Source of the DNA: an uncultured Methylococcaceae bacterium
Lineage (GTDB): Bacteria > Pseudomonadota > Gammaproteobacteria > Methylococcales > Methylomonadaceae
Length of the DNA stretch: 7,538 nt
NCBI GenBank assembly: GCA_903903365.1
Contig: CAIUYS010000643.1
Location: 1-7,538 of the forward strand
Reading direction: 5' to 3'
The notes under the pieces are model-generated. The model was not told where the DNA came from and did not search any database. It saw only the letters and a program-made list of their open reading frames with translations. How positions within the stretch are numbered: the first letter of the stretch is position 1; each line of letters opens with the position of its first letter. Both the position numbers and the translations under genes were made by a program. Positions 1 through 6,180 of the stretch are shown one piece after another.

Positions 1-485
1 CGATTATGATCCAACCGGCTCATTGCCGAAAAATTATCCGGTCTTAAATCAGGCGCATTTTTTAACGCAATCAAGGCATTGGTATTGGCCGGATTACCGG
101 TTACCAATACCTTGACATCTCTACTTGCCACTGCATTTAACGCCTTGCCTTGTACCGAAAAAATCTCCGCATTAACTTCCAGTAAATCTTTGCGCTCCAT
201 TCCCGGTCCTCTTGGACGCGCTCCCACCAGAAAAGCATAATCAACATTTTTAAATGCCACCAATGGATCGTCTGTTATTTCAATTCTATGCAGCAAAGGA
301 TTGGCGCAATCTTTTAACTCCATCACGACACCCTGCAAGGCATTCATTGCCGGTGCGATTTCCAGTAAATGCAAGACAATGGGCTGATCCGGCCCCAGCA
401 AAGAACCTGCCGCCAAACGAAACAGCAACGAATAACTAATTTGCCCTGCCGCGCCGGTAACTGCTATATGAACGGGTGTTTTCAT
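1..485 (-). CDS. mdh: Malate dehydrogenase, N-terminal 161 residues (partial, cut by left edge)
   Basis: NAD-dependent malate dehydrogenase, a cytosolic enzyme interconverting malate and oxaloacetate; in serine-cycle organisms it makes the malate that is then activated to malyl-CoA. Reading from the ATG at 485-483, the protein begins MKTPVHIAVTGAAGQ. The Rossmann dinucleotide loop is GAAGQ at residues 11-15. An acidic residue (Glu42, in LLEI) ends strand beta-2, which favours NAD over NADP. The substrate loop GARPRGPGMERKDLL lies at about 88-102, and TGNPANTNALIA at 129-140 is the conserved Asn region. The edge falls after LDHNR, so the catalytic His and the C-terminal half of the roughly 325-residue protein are missing from view. 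An AAGGA ribosome site (plus-strand TCCTT, 492-496) sits about 7 bases before the start. The gene is divergent from mtdA. The whole reading belongs to the long-form bacterial Mdh family rather than lactate dehydrogenase. Confidence 0.95.
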   Translation of the reverse strand, partial: MKTPVHIAVTGAAGQISYSLLFRLAAGSLLGPDQPIVLHLLEIAPAMNALQGVVMELKDCANPLLHRIEITDDPLVAFKNVDYAFLVGARPRGPGMERKDLLEVNAEIFSVQGKALNAVASRDVKVLVTGNPANTNALIALKNAPDLRPDNFSAMSRLDHN

Positions 486-522
486 TTGTTTTCCTTTTAG
501 TTTTATCATGGATAGCGCCTAT

Positions 523-550
523 TTTATAAAGCCCCATTAATAATCGGCAA
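523..550 (-). promoter_or_regulatory. Candidate sigma-70 promoter for mdh
   Basis: On the minus strand, TTGCCG (550-545) and TATAAA (528-523) are separated by 16 bases. They lie about 38 bases before the mdh start codon. Both boxes match the consensus only partly, so this is a prediction from spacing and sequence alone. Confidence 0.35.
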
Positions 551-669
551 TCATTATGGCTTAACAACCAAGCCGTCTCATTTCACCGTTTTATTTTTGC
601 CGGCGAAAGAATAGCTGACAATACATACAATCGTATCACTCCTTCCACAGTAAAAACACCCATTAATCT

Positions 670-687
670 TGCCGCTTAATCACGGCA
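670..687. promoter_or_regulatory. Inverted repeat TGCCG-N8-CGGCA, candidate operator of mtdA
   Basis: A perfect 5-base dyad with an 8-base spacer overlaps the place where a -35 box would be expected for the TATAAT at 705-710. It is followed by CAG and eight T residues. As DNA it could be a dimeric regulator site. As RNA it would form only a weak hairpin, and no plus-strand gene lies upstream to be terminated. The regulator role is an inference from position. Confidence 0.3.
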
Positions 688-704
688 CAGTTTTTTTTAT
701 CGGG

Positions 705-710
705 TATAAT
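705..710 (+). promoter_or_regulatory. Candidate -10 box of the mtdA operon promoter
   Basis: This is a perfect TATAAT, about 45 bases before the mtdA start, which would give a leader of roughly 38 bases. There is no recognisable -35 hexamer at 16-18 bases upstream (the sequence there is around ACGGCA) and no TG extension before the -10. This suggests that an activator may be needed. Confidence 0.5.
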
Positions 711-754
711 ACGGCTCAAAATCATCACATTAACGCATACATACGGGTAAGTTA

Positions 755-1612
755 ATGAAAAAACTGCTATTCCAATTCGATACAGACACGCACCCCTCCG
801 TTTTCGACACGGTTGTAGGCTATGATGGCGGTGCCGATCATGTTATCGGGCATGGCGGATTGATGCCGGAAAACGTCACGGCACTGGTAGAAGGTGCTAT
901 TTTTACCCGCGCCCCTAAAGATAAAAAAAATACCGCTATTTTTGTTGGCGGCAGCGATATGCTTGCCGGTCAAAAATTATTTGCTGCCGTACAAAACTGT
1001 TTTTTTCCAGGCTTTCAAGTATCTGTCATGCTGGATAGCAACGGCAGCAACACAACCGCTGCCGCCGCTGTTGCCAAACTGGCATCCAGCGGCGTGCTCG
1101 CAGGCAAAAAAGCGGTAGTGTTGGCAGGTACCGGCCCGGTAGGGCAGCGTGCAGCCGCCATGCTGGCTCAAGAAGGTGCAATCGTATCCTTGACTGCCCG
1201 TAAAATGGAACGTGCCGTAGAAGTGTGCAACAACATGAAACTACGATTTGGCGTTGACATAACCCCTGTCGAAGCATTTGATAATGAAGCCAGAGCCAAA
1301 GCCATTGAAAATGCGGCTATTGTTTTGGCAACCGGTGCGGCCGGTGTTGAACTGCTGTCCACTGAACAGTGGCAAGATAACAGCACGCTTGAAATGATAG
1401 CCGATGCCAATGCCACGCCTCCTTTAGGCATTGGTGGTACTGACATGATGGATAAAGGCACTCTGCGCCACGGTAAAATAATCTGGGGCGCGATTGGTTT
1501 TGGTTCGTTAAAACTGGCGTTACACCGAGCCTGTATTGCCCAATTATTTGAAGACAACAAACAGGTTCTGGATGCCGAAAACATCTTTGCCCTGGCCAAA
1601 GCAATGGCTTAG
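755..1612 (+). CDS. mtdA: NADP-dependent methylene-H4MPT / methylene-tetrahydrofolate dehydrogenase MtdA
   Basis: Cytosolic NADP-linked dehydrogenase that interconverts methylene- and methenyl- forms of tetrahydrofolate (and of tetrahydromethanopterin), placing formaldehyde-level carbon between the serine cycle and formate. At 285 residues it is almost the same length as the Methylobacterium extorquens enzyme (288 from memory) and resembles it throughout. The start is MKKLLFQFDTDTHPSVFD; VGYDGGAD (21-28) and SNGSNT (95-100) are family-conserved pterin-side motifs. VVLAGTGPVG at 121-130 is the Rossmann NADP loop, and PPLGIGGTD and LHRACIAQLF follow near the C-terminus. The ribosome site is weak (GGGTAAG, 745-751). 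In M. extorquens mtdA is followed by the cyclohydrolase gene fch; here a glycerate kinase gene follows after 13 bases, suggesting one transcript. MtdB-type enzymes are the main alternative, but the overall match is to MtdA. Confidence 0.95.
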   Translation: MKKLLFQFDTDTHPSVFDTVVGYDGGADHVIGHGGLMPENVTALVEGAIFTRAPKDKKNTAIFVGGSDMLAGQKLFAAVQNCFFPGFQVSVMLDSNGSNTTAAAAVAKLASSGVLAGKKAVVLAGTGPVGQRAAAMLAQEGAIVSLTARKMERAVEVCNNMKLRFGVDITPVEAFDNEARAKAIENAAIVLATGAAGVELLSTEQWQDNSTLEMIADANATPPLGIGGTDMMDKGTLRHGKIIWGAIGFGSLKLALHRACIAQLFEDNKQVLDAENIFALAKAMA

Positions 1613-1625
1613 CTAATAACCGTCC

Positions 1626-3023
1626 ATGAGCCATTCAGAAATCCCGACAGCTTTGTCATCAAGAGAAGATGCTTTACGTATTTTTAAGGCAGGCGTCGCT
1701 GCGGCTGACCCTTATCAAGCCGTTAAAAGCTGTTTGTTTACGGAGGGTCAACAGCTGGAATTTCTGCTGGATTTGAACGATCTTACCCAAAAGCGCACCG
1801 GTCACTGGTCAAAAGTCCATCTTATCGCCTTTGGCAAAGCCGCTTGTGCCATGGCAAAAGCGGCTCAAGAAATCATCCCTGCTCATTTGCTGGCAGTTGG
1901 CAGCCTTGCCGTCACTAATTACGAAAACGTAACAACGCTCGATGCTATTGAAGTTATAGGCGCTGCGCATCCATTGCCTGATGAAGCCGGTCTTAATGCC
2001 GCCCTTAAGTGCGCCGCATTAATCAGCCTCGCGCAAGCCAACGAACTGGTTTTGGTATTAGTCAGTGGCGGCGGTTCAGCATTGATTCCCTACCCTGCCG
2101 GTGCCATTTCGCTGGCAGAAAAGATTGCTGCCACTGATTTGCTTCTGGCTAGTGGCGCAACGATCAACCAGATTAATTGTGTACGCAAACATTTATCCCT
2201 GTTAAAAGGCGGCGGCTTGGCACGACTGGCAATTCCTGCGGACTTGCATGCACTTATTTTATCGGATGTGTTAGGCGATGACTTAAGCACCATTGCCAGC
2301 GGCCCAACGGTTGCTGACCCCAGCACATACAACGACGCGATTGCCGTTTTTAAATCCAAAAATAATTGGGATAAAGTACCCGCCAAGGTTCGACAGCATT
2401 TGGAGCAAGGCAGGCTTGGCAAAGTGCCTGAAACCCCCAAACCGGGCGATCCTGTTTTTAAAAACACCGGCCATACTTTAGTGGGGAGCAACGCCATTAG
2501 CGTCAAAGCAACACTAAAAGCAGCGCAAGATTTAGGCTACCAAATCCGGTTATACGATGCGCATCTTTGCGGAGAAGCCAGACAGGCGGCTGAAAAATGT
2601 GTCAGTTATGCACAAAACTTAATCGCCAACGGCATTGAAAAACCGGTGGCTTTGTTGGCAGGTGGCGAAACTACGGTTACCTTAAAAGGCAATGGACGCG
2701 GTGGCCGTAACCAGGAAATGGTGCTGGCTTTTGCACTTGCCGCAGAGCAACACGGCTTAACCGGCCCTTGGACATTTCTTAGCGGCGGCACCGATGGTCG
2801 TGATGGCCCAACGGATGCCGCAGGGGGCATCGCTGACCAAGACACCCTAAAGCGCATGCGCCATGCGGGCATAGATCCGCTTGCCATGCTGGACAATAAC
2901 GACTCTTACACGGCCTTAAAAAGCTCACAGGATTTACTGGACACCGGCGCGACCGGAACCAACGTAGCTGACCTGCAAGTATTACTTATTCACCCTACAC
3001 TTACTCAAATACACCCCTCTTAA
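1626..3023 (+). CDS. gck: Glycerate 2-kinase (DUF4147/MOFRL family, serine-cycle type)
   Basis: Class II glycerate kinase: phosphorylates D-glycerate with ATP to 2-phosphoglycerate, the step that carries serine-derived glycerate to phosphoenolpyruvate in the serine cycle. The 465-residue protein has the usual two-part plan. The N-terminal DUF4147 domain has FGKAACAMAKAA, then SGGGSA (147-152), VRKHLSLLKGGGLA beginning at residue 186 with conserved Lys188, and SDVLGDD followed by ASGPTVADPSTY. The C-terminal MOFRL part has GGETTVTLKGNGRGGRNQE (Arg361-Asn362-Gln363-Glu364), SGGTDGRDGPTDAAGG (386-401) and the closing TGTNVADLQVLL. An in-frame stop at 1617-1619 means 1626 is the earliest possible ATG. 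No Shine-Dalgarno sequence precedes it, so translation may be coupled to mtdA. glyA follows after 12 bases. The symbol ttuD is used for homologues in tartrate breakdown; the neighbours favour the serine-cycle role. Confidence 0.93.
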   Translation: MSHSEIPTALSSREDALRIFKAGVAAADPYQAVKSCLFTEGQQLEFLLDLNDLTQKRTGHWSKVHLIAFGKAACAMAKAAQEIIPAHLLAVGSLAVTNYENVTTLDAIEVIGAAHPLPDEAGLNAALKCAALISLAQANELVLVLVSGGGSALIPYPAGAISLAEKIAATDLLLASGATINQINCVRKHLSLLKGGGLARLAIPADLHALILSDVLGDDLSTIASGPTVADPSTYNDAIAVFKSKNNWDKVPAKVRQHLEQGRLGKVPETPKPGDPVFKNTGHTLVGSNAISVKATLKAAQDLGYQIRLYDAHLCGEARQAAEKCVSYAQNLIANGIEKPVALLAGGETTVTLKGNGRGGRNQEMVLAFALAAEQHGLTGPWTFLSGGTDGRDGPTDAAGGIADQDTLKRMRHAGIDPLAMLDNNDSYTALKSSQDLLDTGATGTNVADLQVLLIHPTLTQIHPS

Positions 3024-3025
3024 TC

Positions 3026-3029
3026 AGGA
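3026..3029 (+). promoter_or_regulatory. Ribosome binding site of glyA
   Basis: AGGA (within CAGGAAA) ends six bases before the ATG at 3036. It selects this start over the in-frame ATG at 3051, which has no comparable site. Confidence 0.7.
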
Positions 3030-3035
3030 AATACC

Positions 3036-4289
3036 ATGTTTAAAAAATCTATGTCCATAGCCGATTTTGATGATGATCTGTTCCAAGCAATGGAAGAAGA
3101 ACGTAATCGCCAGGAAGATCACATTGAACTGATTGCCTCGGAAAATTACGCTAGCCCACGTGTAATGGAGGCCCAAGGCTCTCAGTTAACCAATAAATAT
3201 GCCGAAGGTTATCCCGGCAAACGTTATTATGGGGGTTGTGAATTTGTTGATAAAGTCGAGCAATTAGCCATCGACCGCGCCAAATGGTTATTTGGCGCTG
3301 ATTATGCGAACGTACAGGCACACTCAGGCTCTCAAGCCAACATGGCCGTCTTCATGGCATTGATTCAACCGGGGGATACCGTGCTGGGCTTAAGTCTTGC
3401 TGATGGCGGTCACTTGACACACGGTGCCAAACCCAATTTCTCCGGCAAAATTTACCATGCCATTCAATACGGCTTAAACCCTGAAACCGGTGAAATTGAT
3501 TATGAACAAGTTGAAGCCTTGGCACTGGAACATAAACCAAAATTGATTATTGCGGGCTTCTCCGCTTACTCACGCGTTTGGGATTGGCAACGTTTCCGCG
3601 ACATTGCCGACAAAGTGGGCGCTTATTTTGTCGTCGATATGGCGCACGTCGCCGGTTTAATCGCCGCAGGTTTATACCCTAACCCCGTCCCTTTTGCGGA
3701 CGTTGTAACCAGCACCACGCACAAATCCCTGCGCGGTCCGCGTGGCGGTCTTATTTTGTGCAAAAGCAACCCTGAAATAGAGAAAAAAATCGATTCCAGT
3801 ATTTTTCCGGGCATACAAGGCGGCCCGGCCATGCACATTATTGCTGCCAAAGCGGTTGCTTTTAAAGAAGCGATGCAACCTGAATTTCGCATTTATCAGC
3901 AACAAGTGATTAAAAACGCCAAGGCTATGGCCTCCGTTTTTATCGAGCGAGGCTTTGACGTTGTGTCAGGCGGCACCGATGATCATTTAATGCTGGTTTC
4001 CCTTATTGCCAAAGGCATCACCGGCAAAGCTGCCGATGCCGCGTTAAGCAGGGCACATATCACCGTCAATAAAAACGCCGTGCCTAACGACCCGCAATCG
4101 CCTTTTGTCACCAGCGGCATCCGGGTCGGCACACCCGCGCCAACCACACGCGGCTTTAAAGAAGCCGAAGTCAGCGAAGTAGCGCATTGGATGTGTGACG
4201 TCATGGAAAATATTGATGATGAAGAAATCATTGCTCATGTGAGGGAAAAAGTCAGTAATCTTTGTGCACGGTTTCCGGTTTATAGTTGA
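3036..4289 (+). CDS. glyA: Serine hydroxymethyltransferase
   Basis: Cytosolic PLP enzyme that joins glycine and methylene-tetrahydrofolate to give serine, the entry reaction of the serine cycle; it also serves one-carbon biosynthesis. The 417 residues match the usual bacterial length. Visible landmarks are IELIASENYASPRVMEAQGS and NKYAEGYPGKRYYGGCEFVD (substrate and folate site), NVQAHSGSQANMAVF, VVDMAHVAGLIAAG, and the cofactor-lysine motif STTHKSLRGPRGG with Lys230. Near the C-terminus TSGIRVGTPAPTTRGF carries the carboxylate-binding Arg. The start is supported by the AGGA site and by alignment of MFKKSMSIADFD with the E. coli N-terminus, which also has a Met at position 6. Its place between glycerate kinase and formate-tetrahydrofolate ligase suggests a methylotrophy-dedicated copy; whether the genome holds a second housekeeping glyA cannot be seen. 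Confidence 0.97.
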   Translation: MFKKSMSIADFDDDLFQAMEEERNRQEDHIELIASENYASPRVMEAQGSQLTNKYAEGYPGKRYYGGCEFVDKVEQLAIDRAKWLFGADYANVQAHSGSQANMAVFMALIQPGDTVLGLSLADGGHLTHGAKPNFSGKIYHAIQYGLNPETGEIDYEQVEALALEHKPKLIIAGFSAYSRVWDWQRFRDIADKVGAYFVVDMAHVAGLIAAGLYPNPVPFADVVTSTTHKSLRGPRGGLILCKSNPEIEKKIDSSIFPGIQGGPAMHIIAAKAVAFKEAMQPEFRIYQQQVIKNAKAMASVFIERGFDVVSGGTDDHLMLVSLIAKGITGKAADAALSRAHITVNKNAVPNDPQSPFVTSGIRVGTPAPTTRGFKEAEVSEVAHWMCDVMENIDDEEIIAHVREKVSNLCARFPVYS

Positions 4290-4314
4290 TTTAAAAACAA
4301 CCACTAAATAACCC

Positions 4315-4338
4315 GTAGAGACGCGATTTATCGCGTCT
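4315..4338 (+). repeat. REP-like element: GTAG followed by an 8-bp hairpin
   Basis: GTAG (4315-4318) sits immediately before a perfect 8-bp stem, AGACGCGA (4319-4326) pairing with TCGCGTCT (4331-4338) around a TTTA loop. A GTAG-type tetranucleotide at the foot of a hairpin is the known signature of REP sequences recognised by RAYT (TnpA-REP) transposases. The same arrangement occurs at 6085 and 6147 with a different stem sequence. Membership of a dispersed family is inferred; only one copy of this stem is in the window. Confidence 0.5.
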
Positions 4339-4342
4339 TTTT
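4319..4342 (+). terminator. Intrinsic terminator or attenuator between glyA and formate-THF ligase gene
   Basis: An 8-bp GC-rich stem with a 4-base loop runs straight into five T residues (4338-4342), then ATTT. It lies 29 bases after the glyA stop. It could end the mtdA-gck-glyA transcript, partly attenuate expression of the next gene, or protect the upstream mRNA. A TTTACA at 4344-4349 could be a -35 box for a new promoter, but no good -10 follows at the right distance. Confidence 0.6.
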
Positions 4343-4387
4343 ATTTACACGCCATAAATTAGAAGCTCTATCAATCTTGTCTCTTCT

Positions 4388-4394
4388 CAGGAAA
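4388..4394 (+). promoter_or_regulatory. Ribosome binding site that fixes the ligase start
   Basis: CAGGAAA ends three bases before the ATG at 4398, with the AGGA core six bases away. It lies inside the longer reading that would begin at the TTG at 4377, so it argues for the shorter protein. Confidence 0.7.
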
Positions 4395-4397
4395 CCC

Positions 4398-6071
4398 ATG
4401 TCAGATATAGAAATCGCCCAACAAGCCACGATGCTACCGATCATTGGTTTGGCAAAAGAACAGTACGGCATAGAGGCCGAACACCTAGATCCCTTCGGTC
4501 ATTACAAAGCCAAAATATCCCTGGAATACATCAACAGCCTGACCGACAAAAAAGACGGCAAACTGATTCTGGTAACCGCCATTAGTCCAACACCGGCGGG
4601 CGAAGGCAAAACGACTACGACAGTCGGTTTGGGTGATGCCATGAACCGACTGGATAAGAAAACCATCATCTGCCTGCGCGAACCTTCCTTGGGCCCCTGT
4701 TTTGGCGTAAAAGGCGGTGCAGCGGGCGGCGGTCACTCACAAGTGGTGCCGATGGAAGATATTAACCTGCACTTTACCGGTGACTTTCATGCTGTCGGCG
4801 TGGCGCATAATCTGTTATCGGCGTTGATAGACAACCATATCAATCACGGAAACGTGCTGGATATTGACCCCAGACGCATTCAGTGGAAGCGGGTTGTTGA
4901 TATGAATGACCGTGCTCTGCGTCACATCGTCGTTGGCATGGGTGGCCCGGCAAATGGCTACTTACGTGAAGATGGTTATGACATCGTGGTCGCTTCTGAA
5001 GTGATGGCGATACTTTGCCTGGCCACCGGCCGTGCTGATCTTAAAGAACGTCTGGGTCGCATTGTCATCGGCTATAAATCCGACAGAGTGACACCGGTTT
5101 ATGCCCGCGACTTAAATGCGCAAGGTGCCATGGCCGCTTTATTAAAAGATGCCATCAAACCCAATCTGGTACAAACACTGGAAAACAACATCGCTATTAT
5201 TCATGGCGGCCCGTTTGCCAATATTGCGCACGGCTGCAACACGGTAACTGCCACTAAAACCGCGTTAAAACTCGCCGATTATGTCGTGACCGAAGCCGGT
5301 TTTGGAGCTGATTTGGGCGCTGAAAAGTTTATTGATATTAAATGTCGCATGTCAGGATTAAAACCCTCGGCTGTGGTTTTGGTTGCCACCATCAGAGCGC
5401 TTAAATTTCATGGCAACGTCGCCAAAGAAGATTTAAACACCGAAAATCTGGCGGCACTGGAACAAGGTTTTGTTAATCTTGAACGTCATTACCACAACAT
5501 TACCCGGCATTATGGCCTGCCTTGTGTGGTGTGCATCAACCATTTTACCTTTGATACTGAAGCCGAAATCGCTTTACTGCAACAAAAATGTGCCTACTTA
5601 GGCGCAACCTGCATCGTTTCAACGCATTGGGCAACCGGTGGTGCAGGCGCAGAAACGCTGGCACAGGCGGTTATTAATGTTGTTGACGACCACGAACCTG
5701 AGTTTACTTACGTCTATGATGAAAACCTCAGCTTGTGGGAAAAAATTGAAACGATTGCTACCAAGCTATACGGTGCATCCAGCGTAACAGCCAATGCCAA
5801 AGTAAAAGCCCAACTTGCAGAATGGGATGCCGATTACGGAAAATTTCCGATTTGTATGGCAAAAACGCAAATGTCGTTTTCGACCAACCCCAATGCCAAA
5901 GGCGCACCTTCCGGACATACTTTAGAAATTAGGGAAGTCAAACTGGCCAATGGCGCAGGATTTATTGTTGCCATTGCCGGCGACATCATGACCATGCCTG
6001 GTTTACCCAAAGTACCCGCCGCAGAAAGAATTGATATTGATAATGACGGCCGGATAACGGGCTTGTTTTAG
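4398..6071 (+). CDS. ftfL: Formate-tetrahydrofolate ligase (10-formyl-THF synthetase)
   Basis: Cytosolic ligase that uses ATP to attach formate to tetrahydrofolate, giving 10-formyl-H4F; in methanotrophs it is the gateway for formate carbon into assimilation. The protein is 557 residues, the family length, and resembles methylobacterial FtfL from MSDIEIA through the C-terminal GLF. The ATP loop is TPAGEGKTT at 65-73. EPSLGP (95-100) leads into the Gly-rich VKGGAAGGG, followed by MEDINLHFTGDFHA, HGGPFANIAHGCN, VTEAGFGADLGAEKFIDIKCR from about 297, and PGLPKVPAA near the end. The ATG at 4398 is preferred over an in-frame TTG at 4377: it has a CAGGAAA ribosome site at 4388-4394, and homologues start here. 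A hairpin separates it from glyA, so it may be transcribed partly independently. The symbol fhs is also used for this family. Confidence 0.97.
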   Translation: MSDIEIAQQATMLPIIGLAKEQYGIEAEHLDPFGHYKAKISLEYINSLTDKKDGKLILVTAISPTPAGEGKTTTTVGLGDAMNRLDKKTIICLREPSLGPCFGVKGGAAGGGHSQVVPMEDINLHFTGDFHAVGVAHNLLSALIDNHINHGNVLDIDPRRIQWKRVVDMNDRALRHIVVGMGGPANGYLREDGYDIVVASEVMAILCLATGRADLKERLGRIVIGYKSDRVTPVYARDLNAQGAMAALLKDAIKPNLVQTLENNIAIIHGGPFANIAHGCNTVTATKTALKLADYVVTEAGFGADLGAEKFIDIKCRMSGLKPSAVVLVATIRALKFHGNVAKEDLNTENLAALEQGFVNLERHYHNITRHYGLPCVVCINHFTFDTEAEIALLQQKCAYLGATCIVSTHWATGGAGAETLAQAVINVVDDHEPEFTYVYDENLSLWEKIETIATKLYGASSVTANAKVKAQLAEWDADYGKFPICMAKTQMSFSTNPNAKGAPSGHTLEIREVKLANGAGFIVAIAGDIMTMPGLPKVPAAERIDIDNDGRITGLF

Positions 6072-6084
6072 GATTTTACCAAAC

Positions 6085-6147
6085 GTAGGGGCAACCCTAT
6101 GTGGTTGCCCTTTTGCGAATTGGGCAACGACATAGGCTTGCCCCTAC
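6085..6147. repeat. 63-bp imperfect palindrome, REPIN-like pair of GTAG-hairpin units
   Basis: The ends are perfect 10-base inverted copies: GTAGGGGCAA (6085-6094) and TTGCCCCTAC (6138-6147). Inside them CCTATGT (6096-6102) pairs with ACATAGG (6130-6136), and GTTGCCC (6104-6110) with GGGCAAC (6122-6128). In total 24 of 26 positions per arm pair, with two mismatches (C-C, G-G) and an 11-base centre. Each 26-base arm is itself a GTAG tetranucleotide directly followed by a hairpin (8 bp on the left, 6 bp on the right), so the element reads as two REP units facing each other. No transposase gene or target duplication is visible in the window. Confidence 0.65.
6089..6114 (+). terminator. Intrinsic terminator after the formate-THF ligase gene
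   Basis: GGGCAACC (6089-6096) and GGTTGCCC (6103-6110) form a perfect 8-bp stem with a 6-base loop, followed by TTTT. It begins 17 bases after the ligase stop codon. It is the left arm of the 63-bp palindrome, so the repeat appears to double as the terminator. The T-run is short, so termination may be incomplete. Confidence 0.6.
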
Positions 6148-6180
6148 ATTATGTCCATTTTCTTATATTGAACTCAGGCA

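Larger units (their letters stand above)
486..754. other. Divergent mdh/mtdA intergenic control region, no gene
   Basis: These 269 bases separate two start codons facing away from each other, so they must hold both promoters. The region is AT-rich compared with the flanking genes and I see no credible coding frame in it. It contains TTGCCG three times counting both strands (597-602, 669-674, and as CGGCAA at 545-550), plus an extra CGGCA at 683-687. It also has an eight-T run at 691-698 and a small ATAC-AATC-GTAT dyad at 625-636. A shared regulator of the C1 genes could bind here, but none is identifiable from sequence alone. Confidence 0.7.

Noticed and set aside
254..439. 61-codon plus-strand open frame at the left side
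   Set aside because: It is antisense to the clear mdh reading, which carries all the expected family motifs.
558..574. GGCTT-N7-AAGCC inverted repeat upstream of mdh
   Set aside because: It is a 5-base stem with no T-run and no clear relation to the predicted promoter. It is within what chance would give.
621..640. ATAC-AATC-GTAT dyad as a LysR-type regulator box
   Set aside because: The arms are only four bases and T-N11-A matches are common by chance in AT-rich DNA. It is not placed against either promoter candidate.
1168..1599. 143-codon open frame on the minus strand inside mtdA
   Set aside because: It lies wholly antisense to a well-conserved gene, has no ribosome site or recognisable domain, and its composition is what the complement of mtdA would give.
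2090..2506. 138-codon open frame on the minus strand inside the glycerate kinase gene
   Set aside because: It is fully antisense to conserved kinase motifs, with no family resemblance and no expression signals.
6085..6147. Possible tRNA or structured small RNA
   Set aside because: The pairing is a simple inverted repeat with no anticodon arm, T-arm or acceptor end. A REP-like palindrome with a terminator explains it better.
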